From NCBI RefSeq assembly GCF_010093815.1, contig NW_022985557.1, positions 372,001-436,000 of the forward strand: a DNA stretch of 64,000 nt, in the 5' to 3' direction. The position numbers and the translations under genes were made by a program. Each line of letters starts with the position of its first letter. Within the stretch, counting starts at the first letter, position 1. Of the stretch, positions 47,335 to 60,409 are shown one piece after another. This stretch comes from Pseudovirgaria hyperparasitica (taxonomy: Eukaryota; Ascomycota; Dothideomycetes; Acrospermales; Acrospermaceae). A model generated the notes under the pieces. The model saw only the letters and a list, made by a program, of their open reading frames with translations. It was not told the DNA's origin and did not search any database.

Positions 47335-49608
47335 ATGTCACCAGGTCTGAGCGAGACAGGCACCTCGAATGGTTCATCCATGAACGGAATCAACAAGACC
47401 GGTATCAAGAGAGCCAGACCACAATTGAGCTGCATGCCTTGTCGGCAGGGAAAGCTAAAATGTAACCGCCTTCAACCATTCTGCGACCAGTGCCTGAAGA
47501 GGTCTAAGGAAGATTCTTGCGTCTATCCGCCACCCCCACAAAAGATAAAGCAGGCGCAAAATATGAAGGGACGAATAAGACATCTCGAAAACCTAGTCGT
47601 AGATCTCATGAATGCGAAACAAGCTGAAGACGGTATTGAATCTGGGAACGGCAACGTTTCCTCCTCTTCACATGGGACTCGTGGAAGCCCCGGTGATAGC
47701 TCTGGTTCGGAGGAGTATCATCGCTCGACACTTTCTGCTTTTGGCAAATTGAAGGTCAGCGCAGAGAAAACAAGTTACGTCTCGGGCTCTCACTGGTCTG
47801 CCATCCTGGACGAAATCAAGGAAGTGAGAACCTTTTTCGAGGATGAAGAAGACGTGCCTGAGGACATGCCTTATGATGCTGATCCTCGAACAAACGGTGG
47901 AGGTCAAATATCGTTCGGTACCGCCAAGATATACACAAAGGAGCAGCTTATCGACATGATCCCGCCAAAAGACGAAGCCGACCGTTTGGTTGCTCTCTGG
48001 TTCAATTCTTCAGACCCGTTCTTATACGCTCTTCACGCTCCGACGTTTCAGAAGGAATATTTGCAATTCTGGGTGTCTCCTGAGAGAGCACCTGTTATGT
48101 GGCTAGGCCTTTTGTTCTCTATTATGAGCGTCTCTGTCTTGCTGATACATCGCGGGGAAATCTGGGAACGGAAGGCTGAAAGTCTTGCAAATCACAGAGC
48201 AGCCTTCTTTCAGGAAGCAGCATCATCTGCTATGAATCTAGCAGATATTGCACGAGGGCACCCGTACACCTTAGAATGTCTCGCATTATATGGAGAATCG
48301 CAATTCCTTCGCAGTGATGAGGCCCATCTACAGATGTGGCTGATGGCAGGTGTACTAGTTCGCATAGCCCTCAAGATGGGCTACCACCGAGATGCAAGTC
48401 ATTACAACATCAGCCCATTCCGAGCTGAAATGCGTCGACGGGTATGGCTAGTCATATATCAGATGGATGTCTTGGTGTCGTTTGCTGTCGGTTTGCCCAG
48501 CATGGTGCGCTCAGTCTTCAGTGACACCAAGTTACCGACCAATCTCTACGATTCAGACTTAACGATTGATATGACAGAATTGCCGCCAGCGAGGCCTCGT
48601 GCTGAATTGACCCCTGGATCCTATGGAATCGCGAAATGTAGGCTCTGTCAGGTCTTTGCGGCGGCCTTCGATGCATCGCATTACATCGAAACGCCAGCGT
48701 GGTCCAAAACTATGGAAATGGACCGAGAAGTGGACGCTGCAATCGACGATCTCCCACCACCCCTCCAAGTGAAAGCCTTGAATGAAAGTCTGAGCATTGC
48801 GCCCGGAGTTTTGATGTGTCGGTACAATCTACGTCTACTCTACCTAAAGACAAAGATCGTCTTACATCGCAGGTTCTTGACCGAGTCCAATGATGAAACC
48901 GGCTCACAAGCTGCCATATCCCGGAAAGTGTGCCTAGATTCTGCCATGGAGATACTAAGACATCAACGAACTCTTTGGGCAGCTTGTCAGAAAGGAGGGC
49001 AGCTTTACGATGTAAGATGGTATCTTTCATCACTAACGACATATGACTTCCTACTCGCAGCTATGATCATATCTCTAGAACTGAATCGTTGGTGCAACAC
49101 ATCACTTGAGATGGAGCGATCCGTAGAAGCGCAGGCTCAGGAGAGGAATGGTATATGTCAAGAGCTCGTGCAAGCACTAGAGCTACTAAATGTTATGCTC
49201 AGATCTCCAGGCTATCGCTCTAGAAATGCAAGGCGAGCATCTAACTTCCTACGAGTCATGCTTGCTCGTGTAAAACGTTCGGGTCTAGCGCCTCTGGTCG
49301 AATTACCCCCGTCTATACACAGCGCAGAGGCAACTGTTTATCCCACAACCCCCGATCTTCTAGCTGACGTCACTATACCAGCCACTGAAGTCGATGATGA
49401 CGATAGAAATGCATACTCCTCAATTACTGGTGTGTTGGATGCAGGAGATAACATTGACTGGATGGCTTGGGACCGCCAAATGAATCAAGATACTGCGGCG
49501 CCCACTGATCCATCATGGCTTTCTAGTCTGGATATGGATGATCTACTGAGCTATGAATACAACGAGGAAGGAAGCAGTACATGGATACCGTGGAGTGGAA
49601 CATCGTGA
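47335..49608 (+). CDS. Zn2Cys6 fungal-specific transcription factor
   Basis: Single exon, 757 residues from the ATG at 47335. The binuclear zinc cluster uses Cys33, 36, 43, 50, 53 and 62 (CMPCRQGKLKC, then CDQC), preceded by a basic KRARPQLS. A linker and a short coiled segment follow (GRIRHLENLVVDLMNAKQ). The fungal_trans middle homology region runs from about 215 to 520, with WFNSSDPFLYALHAPTFQKE, LRSDEAHLQMWLMAGVLVRI and ALKMGYHRD followed by RRRVWLVIYQMDVL. The acidic C-terminus ends WIPWSGTS. It would act in the nucleus, binding CGG-type half sites as a homodimer. Its targets may be the neighbouring catabolic genes, but that is inference from position. Its stop is 30 bp from the SDR stop on the other strand. 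Confidence 0.93.
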   Translation: MSPGLSETGTSNGSSMNGINKTGIKRARPQLSCMPCRQGKLKCNRLQPFCDQCLKRSKEDSCVYPPPPQKIKQAQNMKGRIRHLENLVVDLMNAKQAEDGIESGNGNVSSSSHGTRGSPGDSSGSEEYHRSTLSAFGKLKVSAEKTSYVSGSHWSAILDEIKEVRTFFEDEEDVPEDMPYDADPRTNGGGQISFGTAKIYTKEQLIDMIPPKDEADRLVALWFNSSDPFLYALHAPTFQKEYLQFWVSPERAPVMWLGLLFSIMSVSVLLIHRGEIWERKAESLANHRAAFFQEAASSAMNLADIARGHPYTLECLALYGESQFLRSDEAHLQMWLMAGVLVRIALKMGYHRDASHYNISPFRAEMRRRVWLVIYQMDVLVSFAVGLPSMVRSVFSDTKLPTNLYDSDLTIDMTELPPARPRAELTPGSYGIAKCRLCQVFAAAFDASHYIETPAWSKTMEMDREVDAAIDDLPPPLQVKALNESLSIAPGVLMCRYNLRLLYLKTKIVLHRRFLTESNDETGSQAAISRKVCLDSAMEILRHQRTLWAACQKGGQLYDVRWYLSSLTTYDFLLAAMIISLELNRWCNTSLEMERSVEAQAQERNGICQELVQALELLNVMLRSPGYRSRNARRASNFLRVMLARVKRSGLAPLVELPPSIHSAEATVYPTTPDLLADVTIPATEVDDDDRNAYSSITGVLDAGDNIDWMAWDRQMNQDTAAPTDPSWLSSLDMDDLLSYEYNEEGSSTWIPWSGTS

Positions 49609-49638
49609 TCGCGGCACCGTGATCGCCGACAGTCATCA

Positions 49639-50839
49639 TTATGCTTTGAAGGACATGGTCTCTGTCTCGCACCATCCATATAATTTGCTGCCCAGGCCAT
49701 GTCCTCCGTCCTCTGTTGCCTGAAGGCTTTTCTTTAGATGCGCGGGTAGCTCTGACTTGCGTCCCCAAGGTATATAATATCCGCCGTTTTCAGGAGACGT
49801 CACGTCTGGGCTGAAGCCACAAAACAATTCTGTGTATGCGCCGAACACTGCTGGCTTGAATACAATCCCCTGGTTCCAATAAGCTTTCTATCATGCGTAT
49901 ACGGGGACGTCGACGTACCATGAGTTTGCTCACAAGAGCTGGTTGATGACGTTGAAGCTCGGTTTTCATGAGTCCAGGGTTACAGCTCTGTGCCTCTTCA
50001 GTATCGAGAGCATAATGACGTGTCTAACTTTGCTTACGACGCTCAATATCCCAGCTTCATGCCAACGCCTAGCGAACTCGACGGCTAGAAAGCTCCCTCC
50101 AGCTTTTGATGACATGTAATTCTCCATAGGTTTCTTGAATGTCTTCGGAGCCTTCGTCACCTCGTCGAACTCTACGCCCCCTTTCGGTGTACCGGAATCG
50201 AGGACAGACACCACCCAGACCACTCTCACCGGTCTTTTCTCTGAATCGAGCTTATTCTTCAGGGATGCTGTCTGTTTGAGGATGGGCTCAAGGAGTCTCG
50301 TCAAGAGAAATGGACCTAGCACATTTGTGCCCATCTCCAGATCGTGTCCCTACATCCCATTAAATTTTGCCTGTCAGAATAGACAAAGACTTACCCCAGC
50401 TGTCTTGCTACCGACTGGAGGCATCATGACGCCTGCATTGTGTACCAACACGTCCAATTGTGTCTCCTTGCTCAAGAAGTCCTCCACGGCCGGCCTGATA
50501 GTTTTGAGATCCGCTAGGTCCAATACCAGTGGCATCAACCGTCCCTTCGACTCTCCCATCTCGGCTCTGATAGACTTGATTCCCTCGTTCACCCGAGCGA
50601 GAGATCGGGCGCCAACGTAAACGGTTGCATTTGCGCTGTACAAGATCTTGGCGAGCTCGCGGCCTACACCAGATGCGGCACCTGTGACAATGACGATCTA
50701 TGCATTTATCAGAGCTTTGAAAGGAATGCAATGATGTTTTTAGTACTTTTCCTGTCTGGTCTGGAAGTTCTTTCTCGGTGAATCTTGGGTTGGGTGGGAA
50801 GGCTTGGCTTAGGAGGCCAGTGTTACTTTCACTGCACAT
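49639..50839 (-). CDS. Short-chain dehydrogenase/reductase (retinol-dehydrogenase-like)
   Basis: Five exons fit: 50839-50747, 50697-50395, 50349-50038, 49987-49934 and 49887-49639, introns 44-49 nt, 336 residues. The cofactor motif is IVTGAASGVGRELA, the helix-4 motif is VLVHNAGVMMPP, and the catalytic YMSSK is in the order expected for NAD(P)-dependent SDRs. NPGLMKTELQRH follows, typical of the fungal retinol-dehydrogenase/WW-oxidoreductase-like group, and the tail has FGAYTELFCGFSPDVT and GYYIPWGRK. The splice site before the last exon is ambiguous: a GTGAGC donor at 49933 gives a 46-nt intron, while a GTACGT donor 15 nt later would make an improbably short 31-nt one. The substrate is unknown. 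The gene lies in the aromatic-catabolism-like group. Confidence 0.87.
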
Positions 50840-51546
50840 CTTGCTTTATATCTTTGTCTTGGACTCGAAGTTGTGTTATTGGTTTGGTTGCGATGTGTTG
50901 GAGTGCCAGCTGTACACTCATCTCTTATATACATTTTTGCTGCGGGCGTCGTCACCAAAGGCACGCCCGGACGAGAGAATATAGTTTCTTGCAACACAAG
51001 TTCTTTCATCATGGGTCAAGCAAACACCGCGTACGCCATCCATAGACTCAGGCCTAGTACTGACAGCAATAAGTCCGGACCATCAAATATCAGATTCACA
51101 GCTGGAGATGTCGTTTGTCTTGCGCCGCCGGACCGGACATGTAGATATGCTTCTGGTCCGGTAGGATTTGAGCTTACCTGTTTTGAGATAAGTGCTGGCT
51201 GATGCTGCTGAGGTGAGCAATGCTTGAAACCCAAACGCACGTCAAGCAAGAAGTGAATCGCCGTACTCATGGCGGACAAATCATACCATTTCCAGGTTCT
51301 CGCAATCAACAGAATAGATGCGTAAAATGGCAGCAGTAGGACTCGGTTCAGGAACTGATCGGTCTGAAGTCTGCGCAGTCATGACTAAACCTTCATAGCT
51401 CTCCGTCTTCTATGGATGGCGCGTCGCGTCTTCCCATGGATCTCCTCATCGCGTCCACCAAAGACCCACTATTTACCACGAACCCCTGTTCACAGAGGAA
51501 TAGTGCCTACACTCTTCGCAATCAACTGGTCAAGCACACCACAATC
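50840..51546. promoter_or_regulatory. Divergent upstream region with repeated CCGGACC motif
   Basis: Between the SDR start and the small acidic gene. The heptamer CCGGACC occurs at 51075-51081 and 51128-51134, and inverted (GGTCCGG) at 51155-51161. The one at 51129-51135 is a full CGGACCG palindrome of the CGG-N-CCG type. This fits a Zn2Cys6 factor operator. Binding is inferred, not shown. Confidence 0.5.
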
Positions 51547-51912
51547 ATGGCCTCTTCGACCCTAAACCCCGACCTTGCGGCAACCCTCTCCTCTCTTGCT
51601 CCCGCCCTCGCGCTTCTCGACACACTCCCGGAGCCACAGCGCAGCGCGCTCGATAAGCAACTGGCCGAGAGGATGACAGCTCTCCTCGGGCCAGAGGAGT
51701 CGTGGAGCGATGAAGTGAGAGAACTGATGAAAGGCATGCGGGAGGCTGTTGAGGGGAGTGAAGAAGATGACGAGGAGGATGAGGACGAAGACGAGGAGTG
51801 GGAGACTGAAGAGGAAGGCGAAGACGAGGATGAGCCAGGCGAGGATGCGGAGGTCGGAGGGGATACAGAGAGTGCAGAAGAGGAGAAGGTATGTGGAGTG
51901 AATGAGAGTTAG
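51547..51912 (+). CDS. Small acidic protein, unknown function
   Basis: 121 residues from the ATG at 51547 (caatcATGGCC, a good context); an in-frame ATG at 51412 would add 45 residues of unlikely composition. The first 75 residues look folded and helical (LAATLSSLAPALALLDTLPE, SALDKQLAERMTALLG, WSDEVRELMKGMREAVEG). The rest is an almost pure Glu/Asp tail with Gly. Such tails are common in chaperones for basic proteins and ribosome-associated factors, but no family is recognised. It is intronless. Its position inside the catabolic group may be accidental. It could equally be a short lineage-specific gene. Confidence 0.6.
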   Translation: MASSTLNPDLAATLSSLAPALALLDTLPEPQRSALDKQLAERMTALLGPEESWSDEVRELMKGMREAVEGSEEDDEEDEDEDEEWETEEEGEDEDEPGEDAEVGGDTESAEEEKVCGVNES

Positions 51913-52358
51913 GGTGTGTATGCTGACTGCGGGAAGGGAAAGGGGAAAATGGAGGAATGACCTGATGAATATAACACTGCGCATAATGTTTACAGAACAC
52001 AAATGTCCAGCGGAAAACAATGTCTTGACCATTATGGTTTCAACTAGGATGCGGAACACGCGAATACCGTGGTATAGTTCTCGGGGCGTTACCATTTACA
52101 CACGAGCCTACAACGATTAATCGCTGGCCATCAGGTCATATCCGAAGATATGAAGGACGGCCAGCAGTCGACGAGACACAGACCGTACTGACCAAATGCT
52201 AGTGTGTGTTGTCACAATACTGTACCAGAACGAGAGATTCGAGTATCACCAGGCTAAGCTTGATTGTCATTACATGGTATTCAGCAAATAACAGGCTCAA
52301 ATATGCTATCAAATATTGACAAGAAATTCCTCTCCTCAGGACACTGGCACTGCAGTGC
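51913..52358. other. Convergent intergenic interval
   Basis: 446 bp between stops of the acidic gene and the flavoprotein gene. No features recognised. Confidence 0.5.
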
Positions 52359-53746
52359 CTACACCTGTGCCTCCGTTCTCATTTGTCCGAAGACCTCCGC
52401 AGCATGCTTGTGCATGTCATACGAATTCATTTCCTCCATCGTCAGCTTGTTCTTCTCGTCTTGCACCTTATATAGTGGGTTATCAGTATTATCTGAGAAG
52501 CCTATCCGCTCATGGATATTCTCGCGCGCTCGTGCTGATGCAGCCTGCACTCTGGATGCACGAACCTTACGGATCGTCTCATATGCTTCCAGAGACTCCC
52601 GCACATCGCCGCGGAAGTGCTTCTTGCTGAATACGAGGCCGAGTGCTGCGGCATCTTCAATGGCCATGCATGCACCTTGAGATTGATCGGGCATCATCTA
52701 AGTATATGTTAATACATGGTTATGATGGAACGGGACCGGATCAAAACACTCACAGGATGCGCCGCATCACCCATTATACAGACCAGCCCCTTTTGCCACC
52801 ATTCATACGGCTGGTGCACCCATAATCTCCACGGACGGACCTCAACGCCATTAGCAAGGTGGTCTCGGACTTGTTTGTCAAGATCGGGGTATGGTGCCAG
52901 CAGTTCTTCCACCGTAGCGTCTGCATCCCAGCTCTGATTGGCGTAGTCACCCTTCTCGCGAGGAAAGAAACAGTAGTAAGATAGCAGACTGCCCCCATTA
53001 CAAGGTGAAAGCACAATCTTGTTGTGCGAATGGTGTCCACCCCAGTACTCGATAGCGCTGTTTTTCGAATAATCGACAAGGCCAAGCTTGACCGCGAGAT
53101 CGGTGTGGACGTTTGCGTGCAGACAGGACGACGATGCAGGCTTCTTCTCAGGGAATATGCCAATAATGTTGCGTACAGCGGAGCCAATGCCATCGGAGCC
53201 AATTACTGCGTCGTGCTGCACAGTGACGCCGTTTGTGAAGGTAATTTTACCGGTCGAGAGGTCGATATCAGAGCACTTGTGATTCAGGACGATTGTAACG
53301 GGAGGGCCCTCGCCGGCCTCTTGTTGCGCTGTCTCCATGAGCATGGCGTGCATGTACTGTCGATGGAACATGTTATACACCTGTGCCGGTCAGTGCCATT
53401 GATACGTTCAAGGGCGTACCTAACTCACATGTCCCCATTTCTGCTCATAGTCTCCCAGGTCATACACACTGACCGGCTCGCCCGTGTTCCAGTCGCGGTT
53501 TATCAGCTTTTGTAGGACTACTGGGTCTCCTTTTGCTACGTCGACACCCCATTCGTGTAGCCATCGTGTCCCGTTCGCAGCGCATGATATCGAGGCTCCT
53601 ACCTCACCCACGAAATCTGCACGTTCGTAGATGGTGACGTTGTGACCTTGCCGGCGTAGTGAGATCGATGCACAGAGACCTCCGATGCCACCGCCTACGA
53701 CAGCGATGCTCAGCGGCCTCCAGATTGCTTCTATGGTTGCGGGCAT
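52359..53746 (-). CDS. FAD-dependent monooxygenase, salicylate-hydroxylase-like
   Basis: Three exons, 53746-53429, 53380-52754 and 52697-52359 (introns 47 and 55 nt), encode 427 residues. It starts with the Rossmann fingerprint IAVVGGGIGGLCASISLRR (GxGxxG at 18-23) and an acidic strand end (VTIYERAD). DAVIGSDGIGSAVR is the DG motif. The second join creates GDAAHPMMPDQSQGACMAIED, essentially the consensus second FAD motif of salicylate 1-monooxygenases and 3- or 6-hydroxybenzoate hydroxylases. No signal peptide. It probably hydroxylates, perhaps with decarboxylation, a small aromatic acid. Salicylate to catechol is the leading guess given the neighbouring dihydroxybenzoate decarboxylase. Divergent from the DLH/SnoaL gene. 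Confidence 0.9.
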
Positions 53747-54368
53747 ATTGTTTTACAGTTGAAGTTGTGAGCGACTCAGGAGGTAGGTATTCGGGTATAG
53801 TGTCAAGATGCTACTGTTTGAAACCATCCTCAGGAATATTTATCGTTCACTTGAACAGGCTTTGCTCGGCCGTCATCTTGTGACTTCCGCTGTGCATAAC
53901 ACATTTTACCTAGGATGTGAGCGTCCCTGGTCATGTACGGGCCGTATACTTTTCACATTTTAACACTTCACATAGCAGAGTGCTGGGTGAACGCCAGGTT
54001 CACATCGGCTCAGTGAACTGGTGATCGACTTCCGAGCGTTGTTCTACAGGGAATAATGCGATCAAGGCTGACGGCATAGCATTGTTGTTGACTCGGGTGC
54101 AGTATCCGAGCATCAGAACTCACCCGACCCCTGCCTCGCGCGCACGCCACCGCTAATTCTGATCATGACTCGCGTGGCCCGACACCGCGGGCGGGGTCAG
54201 GCCCGCCAGGGGCTACCGAACCACACTGATAGGGTAGCGGCTGAAGTACATGTCATGCATATTGATTACTGCTTCTGGCAAACATCAAACATATACAGGA
54301 CACAAACGTGTGTAGCAAAGGAGACTGAGAAGACATCTCTTAATCTAACACAATTGCACTGAAAAGAC
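53747..54368. promoter_or_regulatory. Divergent upstream region, flavoprotein / DLH-SnoaL gene
   Basis: 622 bp between opposite starts. It holds a GC-rich pocket near 54125-54215 (cgcgggcgggg) and otherwise no recognised motif. Co-regulation of the two enzymes is plausible. Confidence 0.45.
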
Positions 54369-55652
54369 ATGAGTAACGGTACGAGTAAAGGCAATGGAGC
54401 CGCCCATCCTCTGCCTGTTCCTAAGTTGAAAGAGGTATCAAATGGACTATCATTGCTCCAGCCACTATCTAGAAAAGGATCAGGCCCAGGAGTGATTGTT
54501 CTGACCGAGACGCTTGAAGATGCGTTACCAGGTGACAATGTTGCGATCAAGCATGGTGTGCCTTCAGTTCCTATCAAATGGGCCGAGGAAGGATATACTG
54601 TGATTGAGATCACAGAGGCAGCTTTTGCAAGTTCAAAAGATCCCTTTGTGTCAGCCATCGACGCCTTGGAGAAGGAGGAGAAATGTGAACCAAATGGTAG
54701 CATAGGCTTGGTTGGTAAGTTACTGCTGGAACAAACATCACGATTCATCGTCTAATCGTCTAAAGTGTACTCAACCGCTCTCTGGACCCGCGCAGCACCA
54801 CTCCTTGCAACTCACAAAACCATCGCAGGCGCCATCATTTACTCCTCGAACTCCGACTTCGAATCTCTAGCCAAATCCCCAATTCCTATCCTCGTTCATC
54901 TCTCCGGCAAATCTCCCACCAAACTTCCCCGCTCAGCCGCTCTCACAGCATACGATTACCCAACCATGACATCCCCTCTATTCGCAACTCCATTCTCAGT
55001 CGACTTCAACTACGCCTCCGAGTCCGTGTCGCACACACGCAACCTCTCATTCCTCAAACCACTCATGCACGGCCCTTACTTCGACCTCGAAGCAATCTGG
55101 GACGAGCACACGGCCTACGAATTCGAAACCCGGGACGTCGATGCAACAATGTCCACAATGGTCCAAGAGCCGTATGTGAACCACATCCCCACCATGACCG
55201 GTGGGATCGGCCGCGAGCGCCTGTCCACGTTCTACGCGCATCACTTCATTTTCTCTAATCCCGACGACACGGAGCTTGAGCTCATCTCCCGCACCGTGGG
55301 AATCGACAGAGTGATTGACGAGTTCATATTCAAGTTTACGCATGATAGGATGGTGGACTGGCTGTTGCCTGGAGTACCGCCGACGGGCCGGTACGTGGAG
55401 ATCCCGTTCACGGGGGTCGTGAATGTGCGTGGAGATAGACTGTATCATGAGCATATTGCGTGGGATCAGGGCAGTGTGTTGAGGCAGTTGGGGCTGTTGC
55501 CGGAGTATTTGCCATGGCCTTATGAGGTAGAGGGTGGAGGGAAGAAGGAGTTCAGGGTGCCGGTGGCCGGGAGGGAGACGGCGGTGAAGATGAGGGATAA
55601 GAATGGGTTGGAGAGTAATACAATGTTTGAGTTTGGGATGAGGGATGCTTGA
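54369..55652 (+). CDS. Dienelactone-hydrolase-like / SnoaL-like two-part protein
   Basis: Two exons, 54369-54714 and 54766-55652 (51-nt intron), give 410 residues. The N-terminal half (about 30-200) follows the fungal carboxymethylenebutenolidase-like pattern: GPGVIVLTETLEDALPGDN, then VPIKWAEEGYTVIEITE, then AIDALEKEEKCEPNGSIGLV. The C-terminal half (about 240-370) is an NTF2/SnoaL-like cup with YVNHIPTMTGGIGRERLSTF, the FYAHHFIF motif and DEFIFKFTHDR. At the place where dienelactone hydrolases have a Cys or Ser elbow (GxCxG), this protein has GLVVYSTALW, so the hydrolase part may be inactive or use another residue. The SnoaL half could be the working domain. It lies head-to-head with a salicylate-hydroxylase-like gene. 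Confidence 0.8.
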
Positions 55653-56152
55653 TATTAGGGGGAATTCATAGTGGTTGAAGGATATTTGTGTTATCTCTAA
55701 ATGTACTTCTGTTTCAGGCCATGCAGTTGTCGTATATCAGATATGTACGTGTCAATTCACAATTGTTATATGAAGGTCTCGTTTTGTTGACTAAGTTATA
55801 CTTCACATGTATTCCTTTGTACAGTAAAATATCACAATGAAAATATGTTACCTTAACTCAACATGGTAAATATGTACAACAGGTGTTATAGCAACTCTCA
55901 ATGACCTACAAATGGAGACAACGTTGGAAGATCACATGTGTGACTGACCATAATGTTGGGTTTTTAAGCTATTGCCTTGGGATGATATTTGCGTAGGAAA
56001 GAGCCTGAGGGGAAGCTATCAACAGCCATCACATCTAACTTCATAGAGTTTCAATTAACTATGCCAAAGAACAGGTATATATAGATAAATTGCGCACATC
56101 TTTCTAGCAGACATGGTATCCCACAAGACATTCATCCCCTGGTTCGTCCATC
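55653..56152. other. Convergent intergenic interval
   Basis: 500 bp, A/T-leaning, between two stops. No coding signal. Confidence 0.5.
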
Positions 56153-58165
<2,013 letters not shown>

Positions 58166-60409
58166 TCAGCCACAGTCAAAATACATGGCTCCGCCCATTT
58201 GTGGCCAATCAACCGAAAAGTCGTCCCAAAGCAATGGCAGATTCGCCGCATCATCTACACTGAACCCAGGCATCGCCAACGCAGCATCAAAATCGAAGTT
58301 TCTTTCAACGCCCTGTCCTAGCATGTCGATACTTCCGGAGTGGCCCGAGTCAGGACTCAGGTACGGTGGATCTGCAGGCGATGCCTTCTTTAGATCGATG
58401 GTGAAAATCTGGTCGATGAACTGGTTCGTGACTTTACGTTTCTCGTCGAGGCGTTGCTGACGGCTCTTCGTGATGGCGTCGGAGAAGGCGGTTAGAATCT
58501 CGTAGTAATGCTTTGCTTGGGGAGATAGTTCGCCGAGGTTTGCGAGGACGGACCGGGCAGCGGCAAAGGCGGTGCTGGTATCGGTGTCTTCATCGGTTGA
58601 GGCGAAGAGGGAGAATCCAAGGAGGAGACCAGCGGCGAATATCCATGCTCTGAAGATTTGTTAGCTCGCGGTTACGGTGGTGATCTGTAACTGAGTGACA
58701 GATTGATGAGCTTACTTCATGAGACACATGTTGCGTAATAGAATTCCAGCTTCCATAGCTCTGTGTGCCATGATAGCCATGTATGTAGCCGACTCTACAC
58801 ATACCTGGGCAAGGTTGGCCACTTTTGCACGCTCAATCGATGCACTCGAATCTGCAACCGCATGATTGTGTGACTTTCTGGCGCGATCGCGGAGCTTGAG
58901 CATAATGTGAGATGTCAGGAACGGTCTCGTCACCAGAATCACTGCAAAGTAATATACACAAGCAACATGGGCTGCTCCTACGAGCAGCTCACGATCTGCC
59001 GGGCTTGAGACAAACATGTTGTCGCTGGAGAAGCGTCGAAGCTCCGGTGGCAGCTTCTGGCTCCACTTTCGAAGCTCGTGAAGAAAATCTTCTGCTGGCT
59101 GGCACTCTACACTTTTGCTGCTCCAGAGACGTGACTCCATTGAGTCGACAAGACATGACATCTCATAGGTTGCATCGATGGCAAGGCTTGAAGAACGAGA
59201 ATCTCGGTCGTTGTCGCTACTGGACTCTAGGTCGTCATGCCATACTGACGAGAAGTTTCCGGGACGACCCAAGATCGAGCTGACGATGGTATCAAGCACA
59301 CAGAGACTCTTCCATGTGCGGAGCCTATCCCTTGCATCAGAATATGAAACATAAGCATGGGAATGGGACTCGGATCTCACCTCTCGGCACCATCCGCTTT
59401 CGGCAGCACCCGGTACTGGTCTTTCCGGTGGAGACCCAGAGCATTAGCTGCTTTTGAGGCAACTCCCAGATACATAAAAGCTGCGTTTCGGCGACAAGCT
59501 CCTAGCATATAGAATGCCATGAGGAGAAATAGCTTGATCATGTTCAGACTTGGATCGCAGAGAAAGCCTTCGAATGCGAACTGTTGTGCTTTATAGAAGT
59601 AATGCGCTGCAAACTTCGTGTCATTTGGATATATGCCACGGCATTGACCTCCAATAGCTAGAACCATGTGGAAAATAGCTTGAGTGGCTCTCCGGTCTTG
59701 TTTGCGGTCTCCACCAATAATGTTCTCGAAACTGAGCGCAGTGTATATCTCATCACTTGAGAAGAGATCAAGTATAGCACTGGTCTGCAAATTGAATCAG
59801 ATGGTGCCTCTATGTTATCAATTGAGTACTCACGGCTTCAAAGTAACATTGTATTAATGCTTTTTGATGCTCCACGTCCAATCGACCGATTTCATCAATA
59901 TTACCATAGGGGCTGGGATCGACTTCTAACATTACGTTGTTGACACCACTTTCTGTGAACGCGGACGGACCCGCATGTCGCTTCAAGACTTGTCTCAGGA
60001 ACTGGAGATAGGATATGGAAGCTGTCCCGCCCAGATACAGTTGTTCACCTTTGGAGCTGAACAACATGCGACTTCGAGTCTTGTGGGATCCCGGTTGCCA
60101 TGTCTCGTCAGAAGATCCTGCATCATTCGTGGAATGCTCTGTTCCCGCTTCAGCATCTGGAACATCCACTGGACTGGTCAGGGACGCCTCCGTGAAGGCG
60201 CTTCCGGGATCCTCTCGTGAGTTTGTCGAGGCTCGTGAGGGATGAGAATGGTGGTAAGGTGCGTCGAAGATGCATGCTTCAATCTTGCCCCTCTTCCTGC
60301 ACCCTTGACATGGTTGTTGTGCGTCACACCGTACTTTCGAGTTTCTGCATGGCACACAGGCTTGTACCGAGCGTTTGCGATTCTCCGGAAGCACTTTTGG
60401 TCGGGGCAT
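58166..60409 (-). CDS. Zn2Cys6 fungal-specific transcription factor
   Basis: Four exons fit (60409-59834, 59784-59381, 59330-58716, 58649-58166; introns 48, 49 and 65 nt), giving 692 residues. The zinc cluster uses Cys18, 21, 28, 34, 37 and 46 (CVPCRNSKVRC, CQGC), with a basic KRSVQ before it. The fungal_trans region (about 180-480) contains YLQFLRQVLKRHAGPSAF, ATQAIFHMVLAIGGQCRG, HYFYKAQQFAFEGFL and FMYLGVASKAANALGLHR, the last being the most conserved box, then RTWKSLCVLDTIVSSILGRP. The acidic, Trp/Asp-containing C-terminus (LLWDDFSVDWPQMGG) could be an activation domain. It is placed between the decarboxylase and an SDR, so it is a good candidate as local pathway regulator. Confidence 0.92.

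Noticed and set aside
50643-50643. Independent start for the second SDR exon
   Set aside because: Not an ATG; the cofactor-binding motif lies just upstream in the same exon and joins to a proper ATG exon at 50839.
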